A stretch of 64,000 nucleotides of DNA from Trichlorobacter ammonificans (lineage in GTDB: Bacteria; Desulfobacterota; Desulfuromonadia; Geobacterales; Pseudopelobacteraceae): the NCBI RefSeq assembly GCF_933509905.1, contig NZ_OW150024.1:1290001-1354000 (forward strand), written 5' to 3'. The stretch's first letter is position 1. The number at the start of each line of letters is the position of its first letter. A model generated the notes under the pieces. The model had not been told where the DNA came from and ran no database searches. It saw only the letters and a list, made by a program, of their open reading frames with translations. The position numbers were made by a program, and so were the translations under genes. Below, one piece after another: positions 17,823 through 25,999 of this stretch.

Positions 17823-18008
17823 GTTCATGAGAATCTGCATCTGATGACTCTATACAGCCAGCATATCATTGCCAACCGCTCCTTCGGTAGCGGGGGGGCG
17901 TCGCTCTGCCGGCAGCCGGACAAACCAATGCTTGTTTCGTGTCGTTGGTTGAATAACCCCGTCATTGATACCGACAACCAGGTTCCGGCAGGATGGCAGT
18001 GGTTATGA
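17823..18008 (+). pseudogene. Relic of an alpha-1,2-fucosyltransferase gene (GT11), C-terminal fragment
   Basis: This stretch has no full gene, but one frame reads as the last 60 or so residues of a GT11 enzyme. It contains HIIANRSF, LCRQPDK and PAGW, collinear with HIIANSSF, LCQQPDK and PVGW at the end of the intact fucosyltransferase at 22625-23506. By eye about 29 of 60 positions agree. The fragment keeps its stop codon but has no N-terminal donor-binding region and no start. Its stop overlaps the following glycosyltransferase ATG in the same ATGA fashion seen elsewhere in the locus, so the two genes were probably once neighbours. Confidence 0.8.
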
Positions 18009-19045
18009 ACGCCCGTTCCGCTCCTCGTGTAACAGTGCTCATGGCAGTATATAACGGCGCCGCCTACCTGCGCGAGGCGGTCGAGAGCGTTCTTGCACAA
18101 ACATTCGGTGACTTCGAGTTTGTTATTGTCGATGACGGTTCGACGGATGAAAGCGCCCGGATTGTTCAGAGCTATACCGACCCGCGTATCAGGCTGGTAC
18201 GAAATGAAGGCAATATCGGGTTAAGTGCCTCGCTCAACCGTGGCCTTGAGTTGGCACACGGAACATACGTAGCGCGGATGGATGCCGATGATATTTCGCT
18301 GCCCAAGCGTCTGGCGACACAGATATCGTTCATGGATGCCCACCCGCAGGTTGGGATATGTGGAAGCTGGGTTGAGTGGTTTGACGACAGCCAGCATACC
18401 GGCACATGGGGGCTCCCGACTGATGATGAGGCATTAAAATGCTTGCTGCTCTTTTCTCCGTCCCTGTATCACCCAACAGTCATGTTCAGAAAACGACTGT
18501 TTGATGATGCTGCACTCAGGTACGCCACCGACTTTGCCCAAGCACAGGATTATGAGCTATGGTGCCGCCTTATGGACGTCTGTGCATTTGCGAACATTAG
18601 CGAGGTTCTTGTGCGACATCGCCGGCATGCACAAAGTGTCGGCAGCTTTGCCGCAGATGGTCAACTGGCCAATGCTACCAGGGTGAGAAAGCGGATGTTG
18701 CAAAAGTTCGGTTTTGAACCGACAGAAGATGAACTTGCCGTGCACACGGCATTGGCGCTGGGGAAACTGCCGTCGGATGAGAAAATGTTTCAGAAACTGC
18801 AGGACTGGTTGCTGGTATTACTGGACAGAAACGATAACCGCGCCGTCTTTTCTCAGTCAGCCATGCGCAGGCTGCTGGCAGAAAAATGGTACTGGCTTTG
18901 TCTTCACTCGGCGCCGCTTGGGGGATATGTCTGGCGCGGCTACTATGCATCGCCGTTACGTGCTTTTCTCCCGTTGTCGCTTCGGCAGCACCTGATGCTT
19001 GTGGTGGGCGGCAGGTTCAGGCGCAAGGTCGTGGTAACGAATTGA
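18005..19045 (+). CDS. Glycosyltransferase family 2
   Basis: The 346-residue GT-A protein begins VTVLMAVYNGAAYLREAV and has DDGSTDES and the metal-site RMDADDIS near residue 95. A C-terminal extension of about 120 residues after the catalytic fold is Arg- and Trp-rich. ATG 18005 is preferred because it overlaps the stop of the fucosyltransferase relic (ATGA); ATG 17993 is in frame four codons earlier. Its stop overlaps the next gene's ATG. Confidence 0.88.
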   Translation: MNARSAPRVTVLMAVYNGAAYLREAVESVLAQTFGDFEFVIVDDGSTDESARIVQSYTDPRIRLVRNEGNIGLSASLNRGLELAHGTYVARMDADDISLPKRLATQISFMDAHPQVGICGSWVEWFDDSQHTGTWGLPTDDEALKCLLLFSPSLYHPTVMFRKRLFDDAALRYATDFAQAQDYELWCRLMDVCAFANISEVLVRHRRHAQSVGSFAADGQLANATRVRKRMLQKFGFEPTEDELAVHTALALGKLPSDEKMFQKLQDWLLVLLDRNDNRAVFSQSAMRRLLAEKWYWLCLHSAPLGGYVWRGYYASPLRAFLPLSLRQHLMLVVGGRFRRKVVVTN

Positions 19046-20400
19046 TGAGGCTGGTCCAGTTCAATACCCTTGATCATTATGGCGGCGCCGCCGGTATGGC
19101 CACCAGCCTGCACCATTTTTTCAAGGAACGGGGAGCAGCGTCAACGCTGATTGTCGGGACAAAACTGGGAGCTGATGCCGCGACCATCGAACTTGGAGCT
19201 GCCGTGCGGCAGGCGGTGGCCAACCAGCCCCTGTTGGGCAGGAGCGTGACGCAAAGTGTCATCGCTGCCCTTTGCCTGCGTCGGCGCCTTGAGGCGGCCA
19301 TGGGACGCGAAGATTTGGGAGCGCCGGAAAGCCGCTTTCTGGATACCCTGCTGCTGGACAATCCCGACCTGATACTCTGCCACAACCTGCATGGCGGCTA
19401 TTTCGATCTTCGATCTCTGCCGGCGCTGGCGCGGCGCCATCCCGTGGTGCTGCTCCTGCACGATCCCTGGTTGCTGGCCGGTCACTGTGCGCACTCCTTT
19501 GATTGTGAGCGGTGGACAGACGGCTGCGGAACCTGCCCCTATCCCGGTCTGCAGTACGCCCTGCGGCGGGACAGCTCCCATGGCAACTGGCTGCGAAAAA
19601 AGCGGATTTACGAATCGTGCCGCTTGTACGTGGTCACCCCGTCCCACTGGCTGATGGACAGGGTGGAACGCTCCATGCTGAAGCCAGCCGTGGTCGCGGG
19701 CCAGGTAATCAACAACGGGGTCGATCAGAGGGTGTTTCACCCCGGTAACCGGGAAACGGCGCGCAGAGAGCTGGGGATAGACACGGCCGAGCAGGTGGTG
19801 CTGTTTGCCGCCAACGGCATCCGCGAAAGCGTTTGGAAGGATTACGCCACCATGCGCGGCGCCGTTGCCGAAGCGGCACGCATGGCTGACCGGCCAATCC
19901 GCTTTCTTGCCGTTGGTGAAGATGCGCCGCCGGAGCAGGTGGGGACGGCAACCATTACCTTTGTACCGTACCGTTCGGCTGCGGAACTGGCCTGCTATTA
20001 TCAGGCGGCCGATCTGTACCTGCACGGGGCAAGGGCGGAGAACTTTCCCACCACAATTCTGGAGGCGCTTTCCTGTGGCCTGGCGGTGGTGGCCACCGCA
20101 GTTGGGGGCATTCCTGAGCAAATCCGCGGCTTGCAGCATGACGGGGACGAGAGCGGTTTGAACCGGTACGCCCGGAATTCAGCGACCGGCATTTTGACGC
20201 CTATGGGAGATAGAGCAGCCCTTTCCCGTGCCATAGGATTACTGCTGAATGAGCCGGACCTGCGGCGGCAGATGTCCGCCTCGGCTGTCCGGGATGCCCG
20301 GCAGCGTTTCAGTCTTGAAGGGATGGGGCAGCGATATTTTGACTTTTTCACTGACATACTTCACCGGAAGAAGGATTCACAGGTGCCGCATGGACGCTAA
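19045..20400 (+). CDS. Glycosyltransferase family 4 (GT-B)
   Basis: This 451-residue protein starts at the ATG overlapping the previous stop; an in-frame upstream GTG at 18886 was rejected because it lies inside the preceding gene. The N-terminus has LDHYGGAAGMATSLHHFF, an acceptor-domain opening. The C-terminal half has the GT4 donor-site pattern, HGARAENFPTTILEALSCG, with the paired glutamates. A Cys-rich insert (CERWTDGCGTCPYPG) matches a subset of bacterial glycosyltransferases that carry a zinc-like finger. Donor sugar is unknown. Confidence 0.88.
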   Translation: MRLVQFNTLDHYGGAAGMATSLHHFFKERGAASTLIVGTKLGADAATIELGAAVRQAVANQPLLGRSVTQSVIAALCLRRRLEAAMGREDLGAPESRFLDTLLLDNPDLILCHNLHGGYFDLRSLPALARRHPVVLLLHDPWLLAGHCAHSFDCERWTDGCGTCPYPGLQYALRRDSSHGNWLRKKRIYESCRLYVVTPSHWLMDRVERSMLKPAVVAGQVINNGVDQRVFHPGNRETARRELGIDTAEQVVLFAANGIRESVWKDYATMRGAVAEAARMADRPIRFLAVGEDAPPEQVGTATITFVPYRSAAELACYYQAADLYLHGARAENFPTTILEALSCGLAVVATAVGGIPEQIRGLQHDGDESGLNRYARNSATGILTPMGDRAALSRAIGLLLNEPDLRRQMSASAVRDARQRFSLEGMGQRYFDFFTDILHRKKDSQVPHGR

Positions 20401-21190
20401 ACATCTGTCGGTTGTTATCGGCTCATACAACCGTTGCCGCTTCCTCAAGCTTGCCGTTGCCAGCGTCCGTGAAGAACTGGCGCGGTCTTCCCTGGCGGGC
20501 GAGATCATCGTCGTGGACGGTGGCTCAACGGATGGCGCCCTGGAATGGCTGGTGAAGCAGAAAGATGTCATCACCATTGTTCAGCACAATCGGGGGGAGT
20601 GGGGGGGGGGAAAGATCGAGCGCCGCTCCTGGGGCTACTTCATGAACCTCGGCTTCAAGGCTGCCCAGGGGAAGTACATCTGCATGCTCAGCGACGACTG
20701 TCTGCTGGTGCCGGGGGCGATCAAAAACGGTGTGGAGCTGGTTGAAAGCAGGCTTTCGGCCGGCGAGAAGATCGGTGCTGTGGCCTTTTATTGGCGCAAT
20801 TGGCCGGATCAGCAAGCCTACTGGGTTGGTCTTACATTTGGAAACCGACTCTTTGTAAACCACGGCCTCTACCTGCGCCAGGCGTTGTCGGACGTTGGCT
20901 ATGCCGACGAAGAAACCTACCATTTCTACCATGCCGACGGAGATATTTGTCTGCGTATGCATGAACAGGGCTACGACTGTATTGATGCACCGGAATCGTT
21001 TGTGGAGCACCATGAACATGCCAACACGTCGCTGCGGCGAGAAAATCTTCAGCAACAGCAGACCGACTGGGCACGCTACTGCGCGCGCTGGGAACATCTG
21101 GGCAGGCCTGAGCGGGACTGGCTGGAGCGACACTTTGATGACACGGCCCGCACGGCACGTCTTTTCAGAAAGCAGTGGTTCCGGTTATGA
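20390..21190 (+). CDS. Glycosyltransferase family 2
   Basis: The 266-residue protein opens LSVVIGSYNRCRFLKLAV and has VDGGSTDGA and CMLSDDCLL, the usual GT-A donor and metal blocks. Start 20390 lies 10 bases before the stop of the GT4 gene. A longer upstream frame to 20249 is only overlap. A run of ten G residues near 20600 within the gene is a potential slippage tract. The stop overlaps the next ATG. Confidence 0.86.
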   Translation: MDAKHLSVVIGSYNRCRFLKLAVASVREELARSSLAGEIIVVDGGSTDGALEWLVKQKDVITIVQHNRGEWGGGKIERRSWGYFMNLGFKAAQGKYICMLSDDCLLVPGAIKNGVELVESRLSAGEKIGAVAFYWRNWPDQQAYWVGLTFGNRLFVNHGLYLRQALSDVGYADEETYHFYHADGDICLRMHEQGYDCIDAPESFVEHHEHANTSLRRENLQQQQTDWARYCARWEHLGRPERDWLERHFDDTARTARLFRKQWFRL

Positions 21191-21831
21191 AACTTCATCT
21201 CGGCTGCGGTCAACGCTACTTGGAGGGGTACGTCAACATCGACTTTCCCCTGTCCAGCCATACGGTACAGACGGAAAGCGTTGCCGACCTCCATACCGAC
21301 ATCACCACGCTCCGCTATCTGCCGGGTAGCGTGGCAGAGGTGCGGCTGCACCACCTGTTCGAGCATTTCCCCCGGCCGGTGGCCTGCGGTCTGCTGGCGT
21401 GCTGGCATTCCTGGCTGCACCCCGGCGGGCTCCTGCGTATCGAGGTTCCCGATTTTTCACGTACTGCCCGGATCGTTCTGAACCCGTTCAGCTCTTTCCG
21501 GCAGCGGGCGGTGGCGGAGCGCCACCTGTTCGGTTCCCACGAGGCTCCCTGGGCGGTGCATTGTGAAGGGTACACGCCGGCCATGCTGAAACAACTGGTC
21601 GGCTGCTTCGGTTTTACACCGCTGCGGCTGGAGCGGAACGCCTGGTGCGGTACCTGCAATATCGAGCTTTACGCTGTTCGGGAAGAAGGGATTCCCGACA
21701 GGGAGTCGGCTGCCGGTCGCGCCGACCGATGGCTGCGCCAGTTTTTGCTCGATGAAAACGTTGAGCAGCGTCTTCACGCAACCTGGATGGAACAGTTTGC
21801 CGAACAACTGGACAAAGGCTGGGCAACGTGA
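21187..21831 (+). CDS. SAM-dependent methyltransferase
   Basis: The 214-residue protein begins KLHLGCGQRYLEGYVNIDF, a compact form of SAM motif I and the first acidic strand seen in sugar-locus methyltransferases, with HHLFEHFPRP further on. ATG 21187 overlaps the preceding stop (ATGA), and its own stop overlaps the next GTG. It is the fourth methyltransferase of the locus, so the glycan is probably extensively O-methylated or methyl-capped. Confidence 0.84.
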   Translation: MKLHLGCGQRYLEGYVNIDFPLSSHTVQTESVADLHTDITTLRYLPGSVAEVRLHHLFEHFPRPVACGLLACWHSWLHPGGLLRIEVPDFSRTARIVLNPFSSFRQRAVAERHLFGSHEAPWAVHCEGYTPAMLKQLVGCFGFTPLRLERNAWCGTCNIELYAVREEGIPDRESAAGRADRWLRQFLLDENVEQRLHATWMEQFAEQLDKGWAT

Positions 21832-22628
21832 CAACCGTTTCCGTAATCATACCCACCTGGAATCGTTCTGCACTGTTGCCGAAAGCTATCCGCAGCGCCC
21901 TTGCCCAGACCCTGCCGCCGCTGGAAGTGTTGGTTTGCGATGATGGTTCGACTGATGATACCGAAGCTGTTGTTGGTTCTTTTGACGACAGCCGCCTTGT
22001 CTGGCTGCCGGGCGAGCGGGCAGGGCGGCCGGCGGTGCCGAGAAACCGGGGGATTGCGGCCAGCCGCGGCGAGTGGGTGGCTTTTCTCGATGACGATGAC
22101 GTCTGGTATCCGGAAAAGCTGGAAAAGCAGGTTGCTCTGGCAAAGCAGCTCGGCTGTCAGGCTGTCTGCGGCAACGCGGTTCGCCTGGTGCCGGGGCAGG
22201 AGACAAACGGCAACCTGCTTGACTGCCACCACGACCGTTTTTCCTTTGAGCACCTGCTTACGGCAAACTTTGTCATTTGCAGTTCAGCCATGATGCACCG
22301 GTCGCTGTTTGCAGACGTTGGCGGGTTTCCTCCCTCGCCCGCTTTGACGACCGGCGAAGACTACGCTCTCTGGCTCCGGGTGGCGACAAAAACCGACTTT
22401 GCCTATTGTGCCGAACCGTTGCTGGACTATCGCGATGACCCCGCATACAGTGTGCGCGCTAACGGAGTGGATGATTGCACCCAGAAACGTCGCGCTCTCA
22501 AGGATTTTATCGGGTGGGCTGACGGAACACAGGGAGACAGGGCTAAAACGAGAGCGGCAAAGAGACTGCTCAGGCGCCTGTATGTGGCAGAAGCCTGGAA
22601 ATGGTGCCGTCGGGTGTGCATGCCATGA
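21828..22628 (+). CDS. Glycosyltransferase family 2
   Basis: The 266-residue GT-A protein starts with GTG and opens VSVIIPTWNRSALLPKAI. It has CDDGSTDDT and the metal-site FLDDDDVWYPEKL. Four-base overlaps join it to the methyltransferase before and the fucosyltransferase after. It probably adds the residue to which fucose is later attached, but that is inference from adjacency only. Confidence 0.9.
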   Translation: MTTVSVIIPTWNRSALLPKAIRSALAQTLPPLEVLVCDDGSTDDTEAVVGSFDDSRLVWLPGERAGRPAVPRNRGIAASRGEWVAFLDDDDVWYPEKLEKQVALAKQLGCQAVCGNAVRLVPGQETNGNLLDCHHDRFSFEHLLTANFVICSSAMMHRSLFADVGGFPPSPALTTGEDYALWLRVATKTDFAYCAEPLLDYRDDPAYSVRANGVDDCTQKRRALKDFIGWADGTQGDRAKTRAAKRLLRRLYVAEAWKWCRRVCMP

Positions 22629-23506
22629 TTGTTGTCAAGCTGATGGGGGGCTTAGGCAACCAGATGTTCCAGTATGCGACCGGCAGACGTCTTGCCCTTC
22701 GGCACGGCGTCCCCCTGAAGCTTGACCTCACGTTTCTGGAGGGAAACCAAGCCGGTAGCACGCCGCGCCGCTTTGCCCTGCACTGTTTTGCCATTGAGGC
22801 AGCGAAGGCAACCCCCTGGGAAGTAGCGCTGATGACCGGCCGCGGGACATCGTTCGTCCTGCACAGTGTTTTTGCCCGCTTGTCTGGCGCCATACGTGGT
22901 TTTTCGCAGTATCGGGAACGGTGGTTTCAGTATGACCCAGAGGTATTGTGTCTACCTGATAACGTCTATCTTGAGGGGTACTGGCAGTCGCCGCGGTATT
23001 TCGACGATAGTGCAGAGATAATACGCCGGGAATTCAACCTGAAAACGGAGCCGGAAGGGAAAAACCGCGAGCTGGCAGATAGGATTGACTCAGTCGCTGC
23101 CGTCTCCCTGCATGTGCGCCGGGGAGACTATGTGACCGATCCTGTTACCAACGCCGTTCATGGCATCTGCGGACCTGACTATTACGATGCTGCCGTAACG
23201 ACCATGACTCAACTGGTAAAAGAACCAGAATTTTTTGTTTTTTCTGATGATCCGGCTTGGTGTCGGGAGGAGTTGAAGGTCTCCTTTCCTATTCACTACA
23301 TTGACAACAACAGAAATCAGCCTCACGAAGACTTGCGTCTGATGAGCCGGTGCCGGTACCATATCATCGCCAACAGCTCCTTTAGTTGGTGGGGGGCTTG
23401 GCTTTGTCAGCAACCCGATAAACTGGTGATTACGCCGAAACGCTGGTTTAACGATCCATCTGTTAATACTAATGACATGATACCAGTTGGATGGCATAGG
23501 TTATAA
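22625..23506 (+). CDS. Alpha-1,2-fucosyltransferase, GT11
   Basis: The 293-residue protein has the family's N-terminal MGGLGNQMFQYATGRRLA and the GDP-fucose-binding HVRRGDYV near residue 165, followed by DDPAWCRE, SRCRYHIIANSSFSWWGAW and the C-terminal PVGW. These are the ordered GT11 motifs. It transfers L-fucose to galactose or a similar acceptor. No GDP-fucose synthesis genes (gmd, fcl) are in the window, so the donor must be made elsewhere. A decayed fragment of a related gene lies at 17823-18008. Confidence 0.93.
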   Translation: MIVVKLMGGLGNQMFQYATGRRLALRHGVPLKLDLTFLEGNQAGSTPRRFALHCFAIEAAKATPWEVALMTGRGTSFVLHSVFARLSGAIRGFSQYRERWFQYDPEVLCLPDNVYLEGYWQSPRYFDDSAEIIRREFNLKTEPEGKNRELADRIDSVAAVSLHVRRGDYVTDPVTNAVHGICGPDYYDAAVTTMTQLVKEPEFFVFSDDPAWCREELKVSFPIHYIDNNRNQPHEDLRLMSRCRYHIIANSSFSWWGAWLCQQPDKLVITPKRWFNDPSVNTNDMIPVGWHRL

Positions 23507-23507
23507 T

Positions 23508-24395
23508 GTGAATTTGCGTAAAGACCATTTTGGATATTTGCAACGCAAATATTTTACACTTGTTGAGCCGGTACTAAGTGATGCAGCATATGCAAATATG
23601 TTGCTCTCTCGCTGGTTCGGGAGAGGTAATATCAGTAATCCAAAAACTTTTAATGAAAAAATTCAATGGCTCAAAGTATTTCATCGAAATCTTGGGTATG
23701 TGAAACTAGCAGATAAATATGCTGTAAGGAATTTTGTCAAAGAAAAAATTGGGAATGAGTTTCTTAATGAGTTGATTGGAGTTTGGGATAGCCCTTTTGA
23801 GCTTGATTGGACGGCATTACCAGTACAATTTGCACTTAAATGCACACATGGATCTGGAATGAATCTATTGATAAGAGACAAGTTTTCCGTCGATCAAGTT
23901 GAAATTAATAAACAATTAAGCTGTTGGCTTTTAATGGACTATTCTAAATTAGGGCGTGAATGGGTCTATAAAGATATTCCAAGAAGAATTATTGCAGAGC
24001 GTTTTTTGACTGATTATGATGGGCAGATTCCTAAAGACTATAAGATTTTTTGTTTTAATGGTGTACCACGATATATACAAGTTGATGTTGATCGCTTTGA
24101 GAAGCATCGCCGTGCCTTTTTTGACACTTCTTGGAAAAAACAGCCATTTTGCTTGTACTGTGAATCCTATAACAATGATTTGCCAAAACCTAAATATTTG
24201 GATGTAATGCTTGATGCCGCGCAAACACTATCGGAAAACATGCCATTCGTCAGGGTAGATTTTTATGCCATTCCCCAAGTGATTTTTGGTGAAATGACAT
24301 TTTTTCCGGGAAATGGAACGGAAAATTTCTATCCTTCGGAATGGGATTTACTACTTGGCGATATGTTGGTCTTGCCGCAAATATCTACGAGGTAG
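23508..24395 (+). CDS. TupA-like ATP-grasp protein (AT-rich gene)
   Basis: The roughly 295-residue product matches the TupA-like ATP-grasp family found in polysaccharide loci: NPKTFNEKIQWLK near the N-terminus, LADKYAVRNFV, then FALKCTHGSG and the DYKIFCFNG motif. Family members include a protein forming the teichuronopeptide of alkaliphilic Bacillus, so amino-acid ligation to a sugar is possible. Start is uncertain: GTG 23508 was chosen, TTG 23487 overlaps the fucosyltransferase. The gene is much more AT-rich than its neighbours, which points to horizontal transfer. It is the last intact gene of the locus. Confidence 0.82.
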   Translation: MNLRKDHFGYLQRKYFTLVEPVLSDAAYANMLLSRWFGRGNISNPKTFNEKIQWLKVFHRNLGYVKLADKYAVRNFVKEKIGNEFLNELIGVWDSPFELDWTALPVQFALKCTHGSGMNLLIRDKFSVDQVEINKQLSCWLLMDYSKLGREWVYKDIPRRIIAERFLTDYDGQIPKDYKIFCFNGVPRYIQVDVDRFEKHRRAFFDTSWKKQPFCLYCESYNNDLPKPKYLDVMLDAAQTLSENMPFVRVDFYAIPQVIFGEMTFFPGNGTENFYPSEWDLLLGDMLVLPQISTR

Positions 24396-24401
24396 TACTC
24401 G

Positions 24402-24665
24402 GTGAATTCAAATTGCAAGTGCACCATTGAGAGCTTGTGAGAAGACTTCAGTGGGCGTCTGGTAACCAAGACACTTTCGTGGCCGCATGTTTAGCTGCTC
24501 AACGGCTCTTCGAATCGTTTCTCTGTAATGCTGCGAAAGCTGATTCCTCTCGGAAAATACTGACGCAACAGGCCGTTACAGTTCTCGTTGGCACCTCGCT
24601 GCCATGGTGAACGTGGATCACAGAAGTAGGTATCAATCCCGGTAACGACTTCCAGCTTTTTGAAC
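24402..24665 (-). pseudogene. IS30-family transposase relic, C-terminal fragment with frameshift
   Basis: Read on the minus strand, this stretch encodes YFCDPRSPWQRGANENCNGL followed by LRQYFPRG, the conserved C-terminal catalytic block of IS30 transposases including the DDE glutamate in NEN. The frame is then broken near 24514; the next frame continues VEQLNMRPRKCLGYQTPTEVF and a stop at 24408. The first two-thirds of the transposase are absent; the match stops near 24665, just before the hydrolase gene. The bases just past the stop probably hold the end of the element, since IS30 ends typically lie there. It marks the right edge of the polysaccharide locus. Confidence 0.85.
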
Positions 24666-24713
24666 CTGTGCTACCGTACAAGTCTGCCGCAAGGTAGTGG
24701 AGTGAACCTCCCG

Positions 24714-25508
24714 ATGATGTCCCTTGTCTTTGTCATCAGCACCGTGTACTTGGCCCTTACAGGTGCCGGCCTGCTCCTGTCGGAATCGATGATCTTTCTC
24801 CCCGGTCCCTCTTCCTATGTCGACAGTTCTGAAATCATCAAGCTGCCCCTTGCTGACGGCTCCCGCATTTCGGCACGTCTGTTCGAGAACGAGGCGGCCC
24901 GGTACACGGTCCTGTACAGCCACGGTAATGCCGAGGACATTGGAGATCTTGCCGGCCTGTTCGCGGAGTTTACCCGACAGGGATTTTCGATACTGGCCTA
25001 CGATTACCACGGCTATGGCACCAGCAGCGGCAGACCGTCCGAGCAGGGGGCTTACCGGGCCATTGAGGCGGCCTATGACTATCTGGTGACGGTGAAACGG
25101 GTAGCCCCGGAGCGGATCATCCTCTGGGGCCGTTCCGTGGGCAGCGGCCCGTCAGTCCGGCTTGCCGCCACCCGTGCGGTGGGAGGGCTGGTGATTGAAA
25201 GCGGCTTTACCAGTGCCTTCCGGGTGGTGACCCGTATCCGTCTGCTTCCCTTTGATCGTTTTGACAACCTTTGGCTTTTGCCGCAGGTTTCCTGCCCGGT
25301 GCTGGTTATGCACGGGCAGGCGGATGAGATCATTCCTCCCCGCCACGGCAGGGAATTGTACGCCATGGCACCCGGCAAAAAGGTGAGCCTGTGGGTTGAC
25401 GGGGCCGGACATAACAACCTGTATGCGGTCGCCGGCGAGCATTACTGGCAGGCCGTGCGGCAGTTCGTCCGGCTGCTGCCGGAGCCGGGGAGGGCAGAGG
25501 GGCAATAA
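24714..25508 (+). CDS. Alpha/beta hydrolase with N-terminal membrane anchor
   Basis: The protein (about 264 residues) has one N-terminal hydrophobic segment, then an alpha/beta hydrolase fold of the BEM46/ABHD13 type. The nucleophile serine is in GRSVGSG, the acid in HGQADEIIP and the histidine in GAGHNN, so the triad is complete; the oxyanion region is YSHGNAED. Start is uncertain: ATG 24714, ATG 24717 or GTG 24702 are possible, and the frame runs to 24660 into the IS30 relic. The substrate is unknown. It occupies the position just before pilA. Confidence 0.85.
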   Translation: MMSLVFVISTVYLALTGAGLLLSESMIFLPGPSSYVDSSEIIKLPLADGSRISARLFENEAARYTVLYSHGNAEDIGDLAGLFAEFTRQGFSILAYDYHGYGTSSGRPSEQGAYRAIEAAYDYLVTVKRVAPERIILWGRSVGSGPSVRLAATRAVGGLVIESGFTSAFRVVTRIRLLPFDRFDNLWLLPQVSCPVLVMHGQADEIIPPRHGRELYAMAPGKKVSLWVDGAGHNNLYAVAGEHYWQAVRQFVRLLPEPGRAEGQ

Positions 25509-25534
25509 TGTCGCTATATCTGTTTTTGTATATG

Positions 25535-25562
25535 TGACAATTTTTGTCAAAGGGTTTGACAA
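25535..25562. promoter_or_regulatory. Palindromic upstream sites of pilA (candidate activator/operator sites)
   Basis: Three TTGTCA half-sites in alternating orientation lie here: TGACAA at 25535-25540, TTGTCA at 25544-25549 and TGACAA at 25557-25562. The last two form a perfect 8-bp-arm palindrome around GGG (25544-25562). They lie about 83 bases upstream of the -24 box of the pilA promoter, a usual distance for enhancer-binding proteins such as PilR. The right arm also overlaps a possible -35 TTGACA of a vegetative promoter, so a dual role is possible. Confidence 0.55.
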
Positions 25563-25644
25563 TATATGGACCTGTGGTAGCGTATAACATCGGATACGGC
25601 AGGTAATGCATCTAATATCAGTGTGTTGATCTCTTGGCTTCTCA

Positions 25645-25660
25645 TGGCACTGCTTTTGCT
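25645..25660 (+). promoter_or_regulatory. Sigma-54 (-24/-12) promoter of pilA
   Basis: TGGCAC, five bases, then TTGCT matches the RpoN consensus TGGCAC-N5-TTGCW in every fixed position, 100 bases before the pilA start codon. pilA of Geobacter sulfurreducens is known to be transcribed from an RpoN promoter under PilR, so both sequence and context agree. Confidence 0.85.
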
Positions 25661-25760
25661 AAAACAAAAAATGTCTTAGTTTTTATCGCTATCCATCGGC
25701 CACCCACTGCCGTACATCACACAGCCTGAAAACAGGCACACACAGAAAGGAGAAGAATCT

Positions 25761-25970
25761 ATGCTCAGCAAGATTCGGAACAGCAAAGGCTTCACCCTGA
25801 TCGAGCTGCTGATCGTTGTGGCGATCATCGGCATCCTGGCGGCAATCGCCATCCCGCAGTTCTCTGCCTACCGCGCCAAGGCGTACAACAGTGCGGCACA
25901 AAGTGACCTGAAGAACACGAAGACGGCTCTGGAAGCCTTTTTTGCCGACAATCAGAAGTATCCTTACTAA
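25761..25970 (+). CDS. pilA: Short type IVa pilin PilA (Geobacter-type PilA-N)
   Basis: The 69-residue prepilin has a ten-residue leader ending in glycine; cleavage before Phe11 gives a 59-residue mature pilin with Glu5, as required by PilD/PilT-class machinery. The mature N-terminus FTLIELLIVVAIIGILAA and the FSAYR and KAYNSAA segments are essentially those of Geobacter pilins. Aromatics at mature positions 1, 24, 27, 32, 51 and 57 are retained, with extra ones at 50 and 59. There is no globular C-terminal domain; in Geobacter that function is supplied by the next gene. AAGGAG precedes the ATG. Confidence 0.95.
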   Translation: MLSKIRNSKGFTLIELLIVVAIIGILAAIAIPQFSAYRAKAYNSAAQSDLKNTKTALEAFFADNQKYPY

Positions 25971-25999
25971 ACCTGAACTCTGAGGAAGGAGATGATATC

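Noticed and set aside
18886-19044. Extended N-terminus of the GT4 enzyme
   Set aside because: It lies wholly within the upstream glycosyltransferase gene in another frame; the ATG at 19045 overlaps the upstream stop and matches the family's N-terminus.
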